Assembly (NCBI RefSeq): GCF_028368995.1
Contig: NZ_JAQNDL010000003.1
Span: 2,914,001 to 2,978,000, forward strand
Origin: Nannocystis bainbridge
GTDB taxonomy: Bacteria > Myxococcota_A > Polyangia > Nannocystales > Nannocystaceae
DNA length: 64,000 nucleotides
Reading direction: 5' to 3'
How positions within the stretch are numbered: the first letter of the stretch is position 1; every line of letters starts with the position of its first letter. The notes under the pieces are model-generated. The model saw only the letters and a program-made list of their open reading frames with translations. It did no database searches and was not told the origin of the DNA. Position numbers and translations under genes: made by a program. Below, one piece after another: positions 7,250 through 16,411 of this stretch.

Positions 7250-10102
7250 ATGTACTCCGTCAAAGAGCCCGATCCCGGCACCCCCGAGCGGAAGAGCAGC
7301 GAGCAGGTCACCCTCGAGATCGACGGCCGCGCCGTCACCGTGCCCGCCGGCACCTCGGTGATGCGGGCCGCCTCCGACGCTGGCGTGCGCGTGCCCAAGC
7401 TGTGCGCCACCGACTCGCTCGAGGCGTTCGGCTCGTGTCGCCTGTGCCTGGTCCAGATCGAGGGTCGTCGCGGCTACCCGGCCTCGTGCACCACGATCGT
7501 CGAGCCCGGCATGAAGGTGCGCACCCAGTCCGACCCGCTGGCCAAGCTGCGGCGCGGCGTCATGGAGATGTACATCTCCGATCACCCGCTCGATTGCCTC
7601 ACCTGTCCCACCAACGGCAATTGTGAATTGCAGGAGCAGGCCGGCGTCGTCGGTCTGCGCGAGGTCCGGTACGGCTTCGACGGCGCCAACCACTTCAAGC
7701 AGGCCGAGAAGGACACCTCCAACCCTTACTTCGACTTCGACCCTGCCAAGTGCATCGCCTGCTCGCGCTGCGTCCGCGCCTGCGAAGAGGTCCAGGGCAC
7801 CTTCGCGCTGACCCTCCACGGTCGCGGCTTCGAGTCGAAGATCGCCAGCGGCAACACCGACTTCCGCAGCAGCGAGTGCGTCTCCTGCGGCGCCTGCGTC
7901 CAGGCCTGCCCGACCGCCACCCTCGTCGAAAAATCGATCGTCGAGCGCGGCCAGCCCGATCACAGCGTCGTCACCACCTGCGCCTATTGTGGCGTCGGTT
8001 GCTCCTTCCGCGCCGAGGTCAAGGGCAGCGAGGTCGTGCGCATGGTCCCCGACAAGGACGGCCGCGCCAACCACGGCCACTCTTGCGTCAAGGGTCGATT
8101 CGCCTGGGGCTACGCCACCCACAAGGATCGAATCACCAAGCCCATGATCCGCGCCTCGATCCGCGACCCGTGGCGCGAGGTCTCCTGGGACGAGGCGATC
8201 GCCCACGCTGCCAGCGAGTTCAAGCGCATTCAGGCCAAATACGGCCGCGGCGCCGTCGGCGGCATCACCTCCTCGCGCTGCACCAACGAGGAGACCTACC
8301 TCGTACAAAAGCTCGTGCGCGCCGCCTTCGGCAACAACAACGTCGACACCTGCGCCCGCGTCTGCCACTCGCCCACCGGTTACGGCCTCAAGACCACCCT
8401 CGGCGAGTCGGCCGGCACCCAGGACTTCGACTCTGTCGAATACGCCGACGTCATCGTCGTCATCGGCGCCAACCCGACCGACGCTCACCCCGTGTTCGGC
8501 TCGCAGATGAAGCGACGTCTGCGCGCCGGCGCCCGGCTCATCGTCATCGACCCGCGCGGCATCGACCTCGTGCGCTCCGCCCACGTCGAGGCCGCGCATC
8601 ACCTGCAGCTGCGCCCTGGCACCAACGTCGCCGTCGTCAACGCCCTCGCCCACGTCATCGTCACCGAGGGCCTGCACGCCGAATCGTTCGTGAAAGACCG
8701 CTGCGAGCAGCCCGCCTTCGACAAGTGGAAGGCCTTCATCAGCGACCCGCGGCACGCCCCCGAGGTCACCGAGGAGGTCACCGGCGTGCCCGCGGCCGAG
8801 CTCCGCGCCGCTGCGCGGCTCTACGCCACTGGCGGCAACGCGGCCATCTATTACGGCCTCGGCGTCACCGAGCACAGCCAGGGCTCGACCATGGTCATGG
8901 GCATCGCCAACCTCGCCATGCTCACCGGCAACATCGGCCGGCCCGGCGTCGGCGTCAACCCGCTGCGCGGCCAGAACAACGTGCAAGGCAGCTGCGACAT
9001 GGGCAGCTTCCCCCACGAGCTGCCCGGCTACCGCCACGTCAGCGACCCCGCGGTGCGTGCATTGTTCGCCACCGCCTGGGGCGTCGCCATCGACGCCGAG
9101 CCTGGCCTGCGGATCCCCAACATGTTCGACGCCGCCATCGACGGCTCGTTCCGGGGCCTCTACGTCCAGGGCGAGGACATCGCCCAGTCCGACCCCAACA
9201 CCCAGCACGTCACCGCCGCCCTCGAAGCGCTCGAGTGCCTCGTCGTCCAGGACCTCTTCATCAACGAGACCGCCAAGTTCGCCCACGTGTTCTTGCCCGG
9301 CTCCTCGTTCCTCGAGAAGGACGGCACCTTCACCAACGCCGAGCGACGGATCTCCCGCGTCCGCAAGGTCACCCCCCCGCTGGCCGGCAAGGCCGACTGG
9401 GAGACCACCCTCGCGCTCGCCGAGGCGCTCGGCTACCCCATGCATTACGACCACCCGTCGCAGATCATGGACGAGATCGCCCGGCTCACGCCCACCTTCA
9501 CCGGCGTCAGCTACGCCCGGCTCGACCAGCTCGGCAGCATTCAGTGGCCGTGCAACGAAACGGCCCCGACCGGCACCCCCGTCATGCACATCGACGGCTT
9601 CGTGCGCGGCAAGGGCAAGTTCGTCATCACCGAGTACGTCGCCACCCAGGAGCGCGTCACCCGGAGGTTCCCGCTGATCCTCACCACCGGGCGGATCCTC
9701 AGCCAATACAACGTCGGTGCCCAGACCCGGCGCACTGCCAACAATACCTGGCACCACGAGGACCGCCTCGAGATCCACCCCCACGACGCCGAGCATCGCG
9801 GCGTCAAGGATGGCGATTGGTGCAAGATCGTCAGCCGCGCCGGTGAGACCGTCCTGCGCGCCAGCATCAGCGAGCGCATGCAGCCCGGCGTCGTCTACAC
9901 CACCTTCCACTTCCCCGGCTCCGGCGCCAACGTCATCACCACCGAGAACTCCGACTGGGCCACCAACTGCCCCGAGTACAAGGTCACAGCCGTCCAGGTC
10001 AGCCCGACCGGCGAGCCCACCTCGACCTGGCAGCGCCGCTTCGGCGAGTTCAGCGAGCAGCAGGACGCCCTCCTGCCGCAGACCGACCCCCCACCGCGCT
10101 GA
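7250..10102 (+). CDS. fdsA: NAD-dependent formate dehydrogenase alpha subunit (Mo-bis-PGD catalytic subunit)
   Basis: A 950-residue catalytic subunit. Domains in order: an N-terminal [2Fe-2S] ferredoxin/NuoG-like part with CATDSLEAFGSCRLC, the HPLDCLTCPTNGNC cluster region, two ferredoxin-type clusters (CIACSRCVRAC and CVSCGACVQACP), the proximal [4Fe-4S] motif CAYCGVGC, then the molybdopterin domains. The Mo ligand and active site read CARVCHSP with Cys372 in the place of selenocysteine, so this is the Cys form. The C-terminal molybdopterin-dinucleotide domain has GSGANVITT. It oxidises formate to CO2 in the cytoplasm. Start at 7250 has a GGAGG ribosome site. Confidence 0.96.
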   Translation: MYSVKEPDPGTPERKSSEQVTLEIDGRAVTVPAGTSVMRAASDAGVRVPKLCATDSLEAFGSCRLCLVQIEGRRGYPASCTTIVEPGMKVRTQSDPLAKLRRGVMEMYISDHPLDCLTCPTNGNCELQEQAGVVGLREVRYGFDGANHFKQAEKDTSNPYFDFDPAKCIACSRCVRACEEVQGTFALTLHGRGFESKIASGNTDFRSSECVSCGACVQACPTATLVEKSIVERGQPDHSVVTTCAYCGVGCSFRAEVKGSEVVRMVPDKDGRANHGHSCVKGRFAWGYATHKDRITKPMIRASIRDPWREVSWDEAIAHAASEFKRIQAKYGRGAVGGITSSRCTNEETYLVQKLVRAAFGNNNVDTCARVCHSPTGYGLKTTLGESAGTQDFDSVEYADVIVVIGANPTDAHPVFGSQMKRRLRAGARLIVIDPRGIDLVRSAHVEAAHHLQLRPGTNVAVVNALAHVIVTEGLHAESFVKDRCEQPAFDKWKAFISDPRHAPEVTEEVTGVPAAELRAAARLYATGGNAAIYYGLGVTEHSQGSTMVMGIANLAMLTGNIGRPGVGVNPLRGQNNVQGSCDMGSFPHELPGYRHVSDPAVRALFATAWGVAIDAEPGLRIPNMFDAAIDGSFRGLYVQGEDIAQSDPNTQHVTAALEALECLVVQDLFINETAKFAHVFLPGSSFLEKDGTFTNAERRISRVRKVTPPLAGKADWETTLALAEALGYPMHYDHPSQIMDEIARLTPTFTGVSYARLDQLGSIQWPCNETAPTGTPVMHIDGFVRGKGKFVITEYVATQERVTRRFPLILTTGRILSQYNVGAQTRRTANNTWHHEDRLEIHPHDAEHRGVKDGDWCKIVSRAGETVLRASISERMQPGVVYTTFHFPGSGANVITTENSDWATNCPEYKVTAVQVSPTGEPTSTWQRRFGEFSEQQDALLPQTDPPPR

Positions 10103-10113
10103 CGGAGGCGATC

Positions 10114-10344
10114 ATGGAAGCCCACAAGCTGGTCAAGATGGCCAACGAGATCGCCACGTTCTTCGAGTCCGACCCGGACCCCGCCGCCGTCCACGAAGGC
10201 ATCGCCGGCCACATCCGCCGCTTCTGGGACCCCCGCATGCGCCGCGCCCTGCTCTCGCACATCGACGAGCAGCAGGGCGACGGCTGCAAACCCTCGGTGC
10301 TCGCCGCGATCGCAGCCAACCGCGACAACCTCACGCCGGCGTAG
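10114..10344 (+). CDS. fdsD: formate dehydrogenase delta subunit
   Basis: A 76-residue protein: MANEIATFFESDPDPAAVHE, then HIRRFWDPRMRRALLSHID. This is the compact FdsD pattern, a small non-cofactor subunit found after fdsA in soluble formate dehydrogenase operons and needed for assembly or activity in studied members. It starts 11 bases after fdsA and closes the operon. The next gene is convergent. Confidence 0.93.
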   Translation: MEAHKLVKMANEIATFFESDPDPAAVHEGIAGHIRRFWDPRMRRALLSHIDEQQGDGCKPSVLAAIAANRDNLTPA

Positions 10345-10404
10345 CGCTGTCTGTCGATACGTTGAAAATGTGAGCGGGGGCTGAGGCAGCCTCCCGTATC
10401 TGCG

Positions 10405-10962
10405 TCAGCCTGCGCGCGGCGGCTCTTCGTGCTCTCCCGAGCGAATCTCGCCGCGCCCCGCGTTCGCCTCCGCGAGGCTCCGAACCCGTGACCTTCCGTG
10501 TCGAAGCGTGAGGGCGACAAGCGCGAGCCCGCAGACAGCCGTCGCTCCCAGAGCGACTGGGCTGGCCTGCAGGAGCACCAATAGGGTCAGCGCTGCGGAG
10601 ACGACCGCCGCCGTCAGCGCCAGGGCCGGGCCAGCATGGACCCGCCGAGCGACGATCGGCCGCACATCAGCCATCGCCTCAGGAGCGCGCAGCCGCACCT
10701 GCGCGCGCACGTAACGCTCCACCAGCCCCATCGTCAAATAGGGTACGACCAGGCTCATCGTGATCGGGATCCACGCGCCGAGTCGGAGCCACAGTTGAAG
10801 CCCATTGATCAGCAGAAAGAGCGGGACGCTCATCAGCACGAAGGGCATCAGCAGCCGCTGCGTCTCCCAATCGTTCCAGAACCACATCGTCGGCAGGAAC
10901 CCCAGTCTCTGGGGCCTCGCAAGCAGAGAGCGCCTGGCCGGTACCTCGAGTTCACGCGCCAT
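10405..10962 (-). CDS. hypothetical membrane protein (about 4 TM segments)
   Basis: A 185-residue protein from ATG 10962, which has GGAGAG about six bases upstream; an upstream in-frame Met at 11004 is less likely. Four hydrophobic segments are visible, at roughly 43-65 (LLMPFVLMSVPLFLLINGLQ), 68-88, 112-132 and 136-155. The N-terminal part has WFWNDWETQRLLMPF. Not recognised. It is 50 bases downstream of another unknown gene on the same strand. Confidence 0.55.
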   Translation of the reverse strand: MARELEVPARRSLLARPQRLGFLPTMWFWNDWETQRLLMPFVLMSVPLFLLINGLQLWLRLGAWIPITMSLVVPYLTMGLVERYVRAQVRLRAPEAMADVRPIVARRVHAGPALALTAAVVSAALTLLVLLQASPVALGATAVCGLALVALTLRHGRSRVRSLAEANAGRGEIRSGEHEEPPRAG

Positions 10963-11012
10963 GCCGAGCTCTCCGCTCCGGGCAGTCACTGTACCGCAAG
11001 TCATGCCCCGCG

Positions 11013-12095
11013 CTACTTGTGCTCCCCGAGCGCCAGCAGCTCGCGCGCTCGCGGCCGCAGCCCCTGCCACACCGCCCACATCCCCGCCGGGAACAGCCCC
11101 TCCGCCCCCGCAAACACCTCCTGCGACCACTCCACCCAGAAATAACAGCACTCCCCATCCGGCAGCCGCCCCGCCCGACACACCGCCGCCAGCTCCGCGC
11201 AGCGGGCCGCGATATGCTGGCAGGCCAGCTCGGCAGTATCGTCCTCGCCTTCAAACTCGCCAGGCGCCCGCGCAGCGACCGCGTCGAGCTGCGCCAGCAA
11301 CACCTGCCGCTCCTTCGCCGAGCTCGCCCAGTACGCATAAAACGGCAGCCAGCACGGCGTGTTCCACCGCTCCTCGTCGAACACGGCTTCATACGTCGCC
11401 GCGAGCGGCGGCCGCGGCTCCCAGAAGCGATACGCCAGCGCCCCGACCAGCAGCTCCGCGATCGGCCCCGCGACCTCTGGCAAACCCGCCGCGATCCGCC
11501 GCTGCAGCCCCGCCGGCTCGTCCGTGATCGGCTGTCCCAGAGGACATGACCCCATGACCATGCTCCGCACCGCCAGCGCCGCCGGCAGCGGCGCCATCGG
11601 TCGCAGCGCCGGCAGTTCGATCCGCTCGACCAGCCCGCGCGCCCGGCTGTCGCAGAGCAGCACCTCGTTCAGCACCGTCCACCCGTGCCCGATCGCCCGC
11701 AGTTGCGGCGCCCCCTCCGGCCCGAGCCTGCAGGCGATCGTGCGGTGCTTCTCGCGATATACCAGCACCACCGCCCCGTCCCACCAGCGCAGGTGGCCGA
11801 CGTCGCAGCCGAAGTACGGGTTGTACGTATCGACCTTCCACTCGCGGAGTTGCCTCTCACCGCTCCGCATGTGCAAGAAGTAATCGACGTCGACCCAACC
11901 TCCGTCGTCCTCCTCGACCTTCTCGACCCACGCCACCCGCTCGCCCGCGACCGCCCCGCCGACGATCGCGTGCGTGTAGCCGTCCTCCGCCGCCCATTCA
12001 CGCGACCGCCCGAGCCGCGCGCAGACTGCCGCGATCTCCGCCTCCTGCTCTTCGCTCACCTCGTCCCACTCGGGAAACAGCGCGCGGACGTCCAT
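11013..12095 (-). CDS. hypothetical protein
   Basis: A 360-residue soluble protein without signal peptide. The middle holds aromatic-rich segments (VDVDYFLHMRSGERQLREW, HLRWWDGAVVLVYREKHRT) that look like beta strands. The C-terminal half is helical and Ala-rich. I do not recognise the family. A partial copy of the TGTCC/GGACA word lies in frame at about 11535-11550, encoding GSCPLGQ. Start at 12095 gives MDVRALFPEWDE; no upstream alternative is obvious. Confidence 0.55.
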   Translation of the reverse strand: MDVRALFPEWDEVSEEQEAEIAAVCARLGRSREWAAEDGYTHAIVGGAVAGERVAWVEKVEEDDGGWVDVDYFLHMRSGERQLREWKVDTYNPYFGCDVGHLRWWDGAVVLVYREKHRTIACRLGPEGAPQLRAIGHGWTVLNEVLLCDSRARGLVERIELPALRPMAPLPAALAVRSMVMGSCPLGQPITDEPAGLQRRIAAGLPEVAGPIAELLVGALAYRFWEPRPPLAATYEAVFDEERWNTPCWLPFYAYWASSAKERQVLLAQLDAVAARAPGEFEGEDDTAELACQHIAARCAELAAVCRAGRLPDGECCYFWVEWSQEVFAGAEGLFPAGMWAVWQGLRPRARELLALGEHK

Positions 12096-12327
12096 CGCGC
12101 GTCGATGTTACGCGAGCGACGCAGCCTGCGTCTCGCGTGCGCACGCCCCGGAGAGCCGCGCCGAGCCCCACGACGCCGCGCCCCGTCGACACCGCATCCA
12201 TGGCTGCGCGCCTCACTCGGCGGGGTTCCCCTCATCGTGGCCACCAGGGTGCGTCGGACCGCCGCGGCGCCTCCTGGAGACGGCCCGCCCGCTGAACTCT
12301 GTCTCGCCCCGGCCCCGCGAACTTCGC

Positions 12328-12333
12328 TACCCT
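12328..12333 (+). promoter_or_regulatory. -10-like TACCCT 7 bases before ATG 12341
   Basis: TACCCT followed by seven bases and the ATG, with no Shine-Dalgarno sequence. It is part of the short-leader start set. Confidence 0.3.
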
Positions 12334-12340
12334 TCCGCCC

Positions 12341-12931
12341 ATGCGCCCCGACCCCGACCTCGAGCGCCGGCTCGCGCTCGCCGAGCACATCCAGCAGCAG
12401 ATGTACCCCTCATGGGCTAGCGCGTGGCTCAAGGCGGTCCCTGCGAGCGCCGTGCTCGAGCCGATCCACCGCGAGGCCCTGCTCGAGGCCGGCGCCGATC
12501 TGCAGGCCCGCGTCGCCGCCCGGCACAAGATCGCCCAGACCTTCCTCGAGGATCACTTCAGCCTCTGCACCCCCGAGGACGCCCCGTACTGCACCTTCGT
12601 CGACGGCTCCTGGCGCGCCGTCGACCGCGACGAGGCGATCGCCTGCGCCGATGCCCTGCTCGCCACCGCCCGCAAGCGACTCGCCGAGCTCCAGGCCGAG
12701 GAGGCCGCCGAGCGCGCCGAAGCCGAGGCGGGCGGCTGGCTCGACGACGTCGGCCCGTCCCGCCTGGCCGACCTGATGATCGACCTCGAAGCCCTCCGCC
12801 GGTGGTTCACCGCCGAGCTGTGGGCCGCCGCCGAGCCGACCTGGTTCACCAACACCGGCCCCGGTTTCCGCGGCGAACCAGCCGTCATCGCCCTCGACGA
12901 CGACATCGTCACGATCCTCTGGCTGCCCTGA
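12341..12931 (+). CDS. hypothetical protein whose 3' end is partly duplicated downstream
   Basis: A 196-residue soluble, acidic, helix-rich protein (AEHIQQQMYPSW near the N-terminus, a long Ala/Glu helix around residues 105-130) ending DDDIVTILWLP. I recognise no family. The last codons and the following palindrome occur again 190 bases downstream (see the repeat at 12899-13160), now continuing as DDIAEILWLLR in a non-genic context. This indicates a local duplication of the gene's tail. Confidence 0.55.
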   Translation: MRPDPDLERRLALAEHIQQQMYPSWASAWLKAVPASAVLEPIHREALLEAGADLQARVAARHKIAQTFLEDHFSLCTPEDAPYCTFVDGSWRAVDRDEAIACADALLATARKRLAELQAEEAAERAEAEAGGWLDDVGPSRLADLMIDLEALRRWFTAELWAAAEPTWFTNTGPGFRGEPAVIALDDDIVTILWLP

Positions 12932-13160
12932 ATCGCCCTGTCCTTGCGAGCATGTCCTCTCAGACATCTCGCGAGTGACAGCGACACTGCCTCGTCCTGT
13001 CCCTGTGAGCATGTCCTCTCGGACATCGCGCGAGTGACAGCGACACTGCATCGTCCTGTCCCTGACAGCATGTCCCCTCGGACATCTCGACGACATCGCC
13101 GAGATCCTCTGGCTGCTCCGAAGCTACCTGTCCCTGCGAGCATGTCCTCTCGGACACCTC
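12899..13160. repeat. tandem array of 59-bp palindrome units with duplicated gene 3' end
   Basis: Units beginning CCTGTCCNTG at 12937, 12996 and 13055 are spaced exactly 59 bases apart; each holds AGCATGTCCTCTCGGACAT. A fourth unit begins at 13127. Just before this last unit (about 13089-13126) is a diverged copy of the sequence that ends the upstream gene (12899-12936). The array therefore joins two copies of the gene tail. It occupies the gap between two convergent genes and could terminate both. Confidence 0.8.
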
Positions 13161-13179
13161 GCCGACCTTCCCCCCGTAC

Positions 13180-14082
13180 TCACCCCGCCGGCAGCGGCCC
13201 CACGTACGCGACCACGTCGGCGCGCCCGCGATCTTCCGCGCGCAACGCCGCCGCGTCCTCCGCCACCACCGACAGCCGCCACACCTTCGCCGAGGGTTGC
13301 GCCGCGCGGACCCGCTGATACAGCCCGCCCTCGCCATCGACGTGGAAGCTCCCGACCACCTGCACCACCGGCCGTGAACCGCCTGCCAGCGCCCGCACGA
13401 TCGACCCTGCCATCGTCGCGTCCCACACGTTCTGCGCCCGGTAGAACCCCTCGAGCGTGGCCGGATCGACCCCCGCGTGCTGGCCCATCAGCGCCGTGAA
13501 CTGCTGGCGATACGTCCCTTCGGTCAGCTGCTCCGGCACCTCCACCAGCACCTGCTCCTCGGGCGGCAATGTGCGCAGTGGCTCGAGCCCCTCCAGCCGC
13601 GCCCGCTTCACCAGCGCCCGCGCCGCGTTGGCCGCGATCACCGGCCGACCCTTCGCCTTCGCGGCCGCGACCATCCGCCGATGCCCCGCCGGGAACTTGC
13701 GCTCGCCCTCGAGCTCCGCCGCCGCGCGGAACGCCGCCTCGTCGATCTCCCCGCGCAGGTACGCGTCGAGCTTCGCCTGGCGATCGCGCTCGACGCTCTC
13801 GAGGGCCAGCGCCGCGCTCGCCCCGGTCGCCAGCAGCGCCTCGAACAGCGCCGCCGCCAGCTCGAGCCCGAGCGGATGCGCGTGCTGCTCGCCGATGAGC
13901 ACCACGTCGCTCGCGCCCATCGCCTCCACGATCTCCGCCTCGGTCACCGGCCTGCCGTCGGCCCCCGAGAAGAGCCGCGCCTCCTGCAGCCCCGGCGCGC
14001 GCGTCTCCTGCTTGCGGCACGCCGACACACTGACCGCGCCGAGCGCAAACCGCATCCACTGCCGCCGGGACTGCCCTGTCAC
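13180..14082 (-). CDS. ChaN-family haem-binding lipoprotein
   Basis: A 300-residue protein. The signal WMRFALGAVSVSAC suggests a lipoprotein with Cys near residue 22. The core motif DVVLIGEQHAHPLGLELAAAL is the conserved Glu-x-His start of the ChaN/Cofac_haem_bdg domain (Tiki/TraB-like superfamily). Further conserved parts are ALALESVERD, PVIAANA and VVQVVGSFHVD. Studied ChaN binds cofacial haem and is linked to iron uptake; here haem handling is inferred from family only. The gene stands alone, convergent to the hypothetical gene at 12341. Confidence 0.75.
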   Translation of the reverse strand: MTGQSRRQWMRFALGAVSVSACRKQETRAPGLQEARLFSGADGRPVTEAEIVEAMGASDVVLIGEQHAHPLGLELAAALFEALLATGASAALALESVERDRQAKLDAYLRGEIDEAAFRAAAELEGERKFPAGHRRMVAAAKAKGRPVIAANAARALVKRARLEGLEPLRTLPPEEQVLVEVPEQLTEGTYRQQFTALMGQHAGVDPATLEGFYRAQNVWDATMAGSIVRALAGGSRPVVQVVGSFHVDGEGGLYQRVRAAQPSAKVWRLSVVAEDAAALRAEDRGRADVVAYVGPLPAG

Positions 14083-14211
14083 GCCGCGAGGCTCGCACAG
14101 CCCTCCCGGCGCGACAACCAGGGAGATCCGCGCAGGGACCTCACCCGCGCCGACGCCGAAGCTCCCGCATCAGAGATCCGGCGTCAGCCATCGGCCCACC
14201 ATTCGCCTGCC

Positions 14212-16272
14212 TCAGTGGATCCGCCCCGCCGAGCCCAGCTTCCAGCGGACCCGCGCCAGCGTCAGCGGCACGATCGCCGCCTTCAGCTTCGCCTCCTTCC
14301 GCAGCACCCGGCCGGCCTCCTTCAGCGTCGCCCCCGAACCGACAAAATCATCGAGCAACAGCAGCTCTCCGCGCACCGTGTCGCTGCCGATCTTCATCGT
14401 GTTCTCCACGTTCTCGCGCCGCTGATCGTTGTTGCGCAGCTCGCTCTGCCGCGCCCGCGGCTCCTCGCGCCACACCAGCAGCTCCGGCAGCGCCGGCACC
14501 CCCAGCGTCTCCGCCGCGATCTGCAGCGCCTCCGCGCGCTGCCCCCAGTCGCGGCTCGGCACCGCCGCCACCGCCGCGAACGCGAACTGCTCGCCGAGCG
14601 CCCGCACCCGCGCGCGCAGCAGCTCCACCACCGCCGGCGCCAGCCCCTCCCCCGTCTCGCGCCCCTTGAAGAATCCGCGGAACAGCGGCCCGGCGATCTC
14701 GCCGTCGAGCAGCGCCAACCCCTCCGCCATCTCCGGCCGCGCGCTCGCGGCGATCGGCGACGGCCGCGACTCGAGCCAGCGCTGCGCCTCCGCGGCGGCC
14801 GCCTCGATGTCCACGCTCGACTGTTGCCCCCGGCACAGCGAGCAGCGCCCGCACGCCGTCGCCTCGCGGTCACCGAGCGCACGCCGCAGCGTCGCCATCA
14901 GGCAATCGGCCTCGCCGCGCCCGTACGCCAGCATCGCCCCCAGCTCGCGCGTCCGCACCGCGTGTTGCGTGCGGTAGCGGTCGAGCTCCGGCGTACCTGT
15001 CTTTTGAGTCAGACCATACACCTGCTTGCCGCCAGCGCTGAGCTTGCGGACGAAGCCCTGCTCGACCAGCTCCGCGATCACCACCGTCACCCGCGTCGGG
15101 TGCAGTCCCGTCCGCACCTTGATCGCCGTCAGCCCCAGCGGATCGTGCTCGACCGCCTCGACGATCGCCGTGAAGTCCTCCGGCTGCGGCTGCGCCGAAT
15201 CGATGAAGTGCTCCTGGATCCGCCGGTCCTCCGGGTCGTACAGCAAGATCCCCCGCGCCGGCCGGCCGTCGCGTCCGGCGCGGCCCACCTCTTGATAATA
15301 GGCCGTCACCGAGCCTGGCACGTCGACGTGGATCACGTAGCGCAGGTCCGACTTGTCGATCCCCATCCCCAACGCATTGGTCGCCGCGATCACCGGGCAA
15401 TCGCCGTGCAGGAACGTCGCCTGCAGCTCGCGCTTGCGCTCCGGCTCGAGCCCCGCGTGATACGCCTCGGCTCGCAGCCCGCGCGCCTGCAGGAAGCCCG
15501 CGACCAGCTCCGTGCGCTCTCGCGTCGCGCAGTACACGATCCCCGGCGACGGCAGCCGCGGCACGATCTGCGCCAGATAGGCCAGCTTCTCCGCCATCCC
15601 CGCCAGCCCCACCGTCGCCAGCGACAGGTTGGGCCGGTCCATGCTGTTGCGGTGCACCGTCAGCGGCGCGTCGCCCGGGCGCTGCAGCTGCGCGCGGATG
15701 TCCTCCTCCACCCGCTCGTCCGCCGTCGCCGTCAGCCCCAGCACCCGCAGCGACGGGTGACGCGCTTGCAGGGCTCGCAGCAGGTGCACGATCTGCCGGT
15801 ACGCCGGGCGGAAGTCGTGGCCCCACGTCGAGATGCAGTGCGCCTCGTCGACCACCAGCAGCCGGATCGGCAGCGCCGCCAGGGCCTCGAAGCGGTCGAC
15901 GTGGTCGAGGTGCTCCGGTGACACGAACAGCAGCCGCGCTCGCCCCTGGGCCGCCGCAGCCTTGGCCGCGTCGTTCTCTTCCTCGCTCTGGTCGCTGTTG
16001 ATGCTCGCCGCCGCCAGCCCGAAGCGGTCGTTGAGGTGCTGCAATTGGTCGCGCATCAGCGCCAGCAGCGGCGACACCACCAGGGTGATCCCGTCGAGCA
16101 GCGCCGCCGGCAATTGATACAACAGGCTCTTGCCGTACCCGGTCGGCTGGATGCACAAGAGCGCCCCGCTGCCGAGCAGCAATTCCTCGACGCTACGCCG
16201 CTGCCCCGGGCGGAACTCCGAGAACCCGAACCGTTCGGCGAGCACGCGGTCGAGGTCGGCCTGTTCGATCAT
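14212..16272 (-). CDS. recQ: RecQ-family ATP-dependent DNA helicase with PRTase-like C-terminus
   Basis: A 686-residue protein. The N-terminal superfamily 2 helicase core shows QPTGYGKS (Walker A, 43-49), SPLLALMRDQ, DEAH (142-145) and GRAGRDGRPARG (motif VI). A four-Cys zinc motif follows (C near 464, then CGRCSLC). After the RecQ C-terminal region, residues 641-650 read DDFVGSGATL, close to the PRPP-binding loop of type I phosphoribosyltransferases such as ComF. The fusion of RecQ with a PRTase-like module is known in some bacteria, but its role is not established. There is no obvious HRDC domain. It unwinds 3'-tailed DNA in repair or recombination. Confidence 0.88.
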   Translation of the reverse strand: MIEQADLDRVLAERFGFSEFRPGQRRSVEELLLGSGALLCIQPTGYGKSLLYQLPAALLDGITLVVSPLLALMRDQLQHLNDRFGLAAASINSDQSEEENDAAKAAAAQGRARLLFVSPEHLDHVDRFEALAALPIRLLVVDEAHCISTWGHDFRPAYRQIVHLLRALQARHPSLRVLGLTATADERVEEDIRAQLQRPGDAPLTVHRNSMDRPNLSLATVGLAGMAEKLAYLAQIVPRLPSPGIVYCATRERTELVAGFLQARGLRAEAYHAGLEPERKRELQATFLHGDCPVIAATNALGMGIDKSDLRYVIHVDVPGSVTAYYQEVGRAGRDGRPARGILLYDPEDRRIQEHFIDSAQPQPEDFTAIVEAVEHDPLGLTAIKVRTGLHPTRVTVVIAELVEQGFVRKLSAGGKQVYGLTQKTGTPELDRYRTQHAVRTRELGAMLAYGRGEADCLMATLRRALGDREATACGRCSLCRGQQSSVDIEAAAAEAQRWLESRPSPIAASARPEMAEGLALLDGEIAGPLFRGFFKGRETGEGLAPAVVELLRARVRALGEQFAFAAVAAVPSRDWGQRAEALQIAAETLGVPALPELLVWREEPRARQSELRNNDQRRENVENTMKIGSDTVRGELLLLDDFVGSGATLKEAGRVLRKEAKLKAAIVPLTLARVRWKLGSAGRIH

Positions 16273-16398
16273 CGCGCTTCTCTAGCATCAAACTCGCCCC
16301 GCGGCCGCAGCCTCGTGCATTTTCGCACCCATGGCCCCGCGCGCCGGGCAAATCCCCCGCTCGGCGCTGTCCCCCTCGCTCCTCCCCACGCGCCGCCC

Positions 16399-16404
16399 TA
16401 TCCT
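16399..16404 (+). promoter_or_regulatory. -10-like TATCCT 7 bases before ATG 16412
   Basis: TATCCT, seven bases, ATG, with no Shine-Dalgarno sequence. It is identical in layout to the site before 35681. Confidence 0.4.
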
Positions 16405-16411
16405 GCGAACG

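Noticed and set aside
8363..8365. Selenocysteine in the formate dehydrogenase alpha subunit
   Set aside because: The active-site codon is TGC (Cys), not TGA.
7244..9910. A long open frame opposite fdsA (888 residues)
   Set aside because: In very GC-rich DNA antisense frames stay open; this one is low-complexity Ala/Gly/Asp/Val and mirrors a certain gene.
10373..10400. Terminator hairpin after fdsD
   Set aside because: CGGGGGCT and AGCCTCCCG can pair with a bulge, but there is no T run, and this gap lacks the palindrome seen at other convergent sites; too weak to list.
12937..13160. CRISPR-like array of 59-bp units
   Set aside because: The whole unit repeats; there are no unique spacers and no cas genes nearby.
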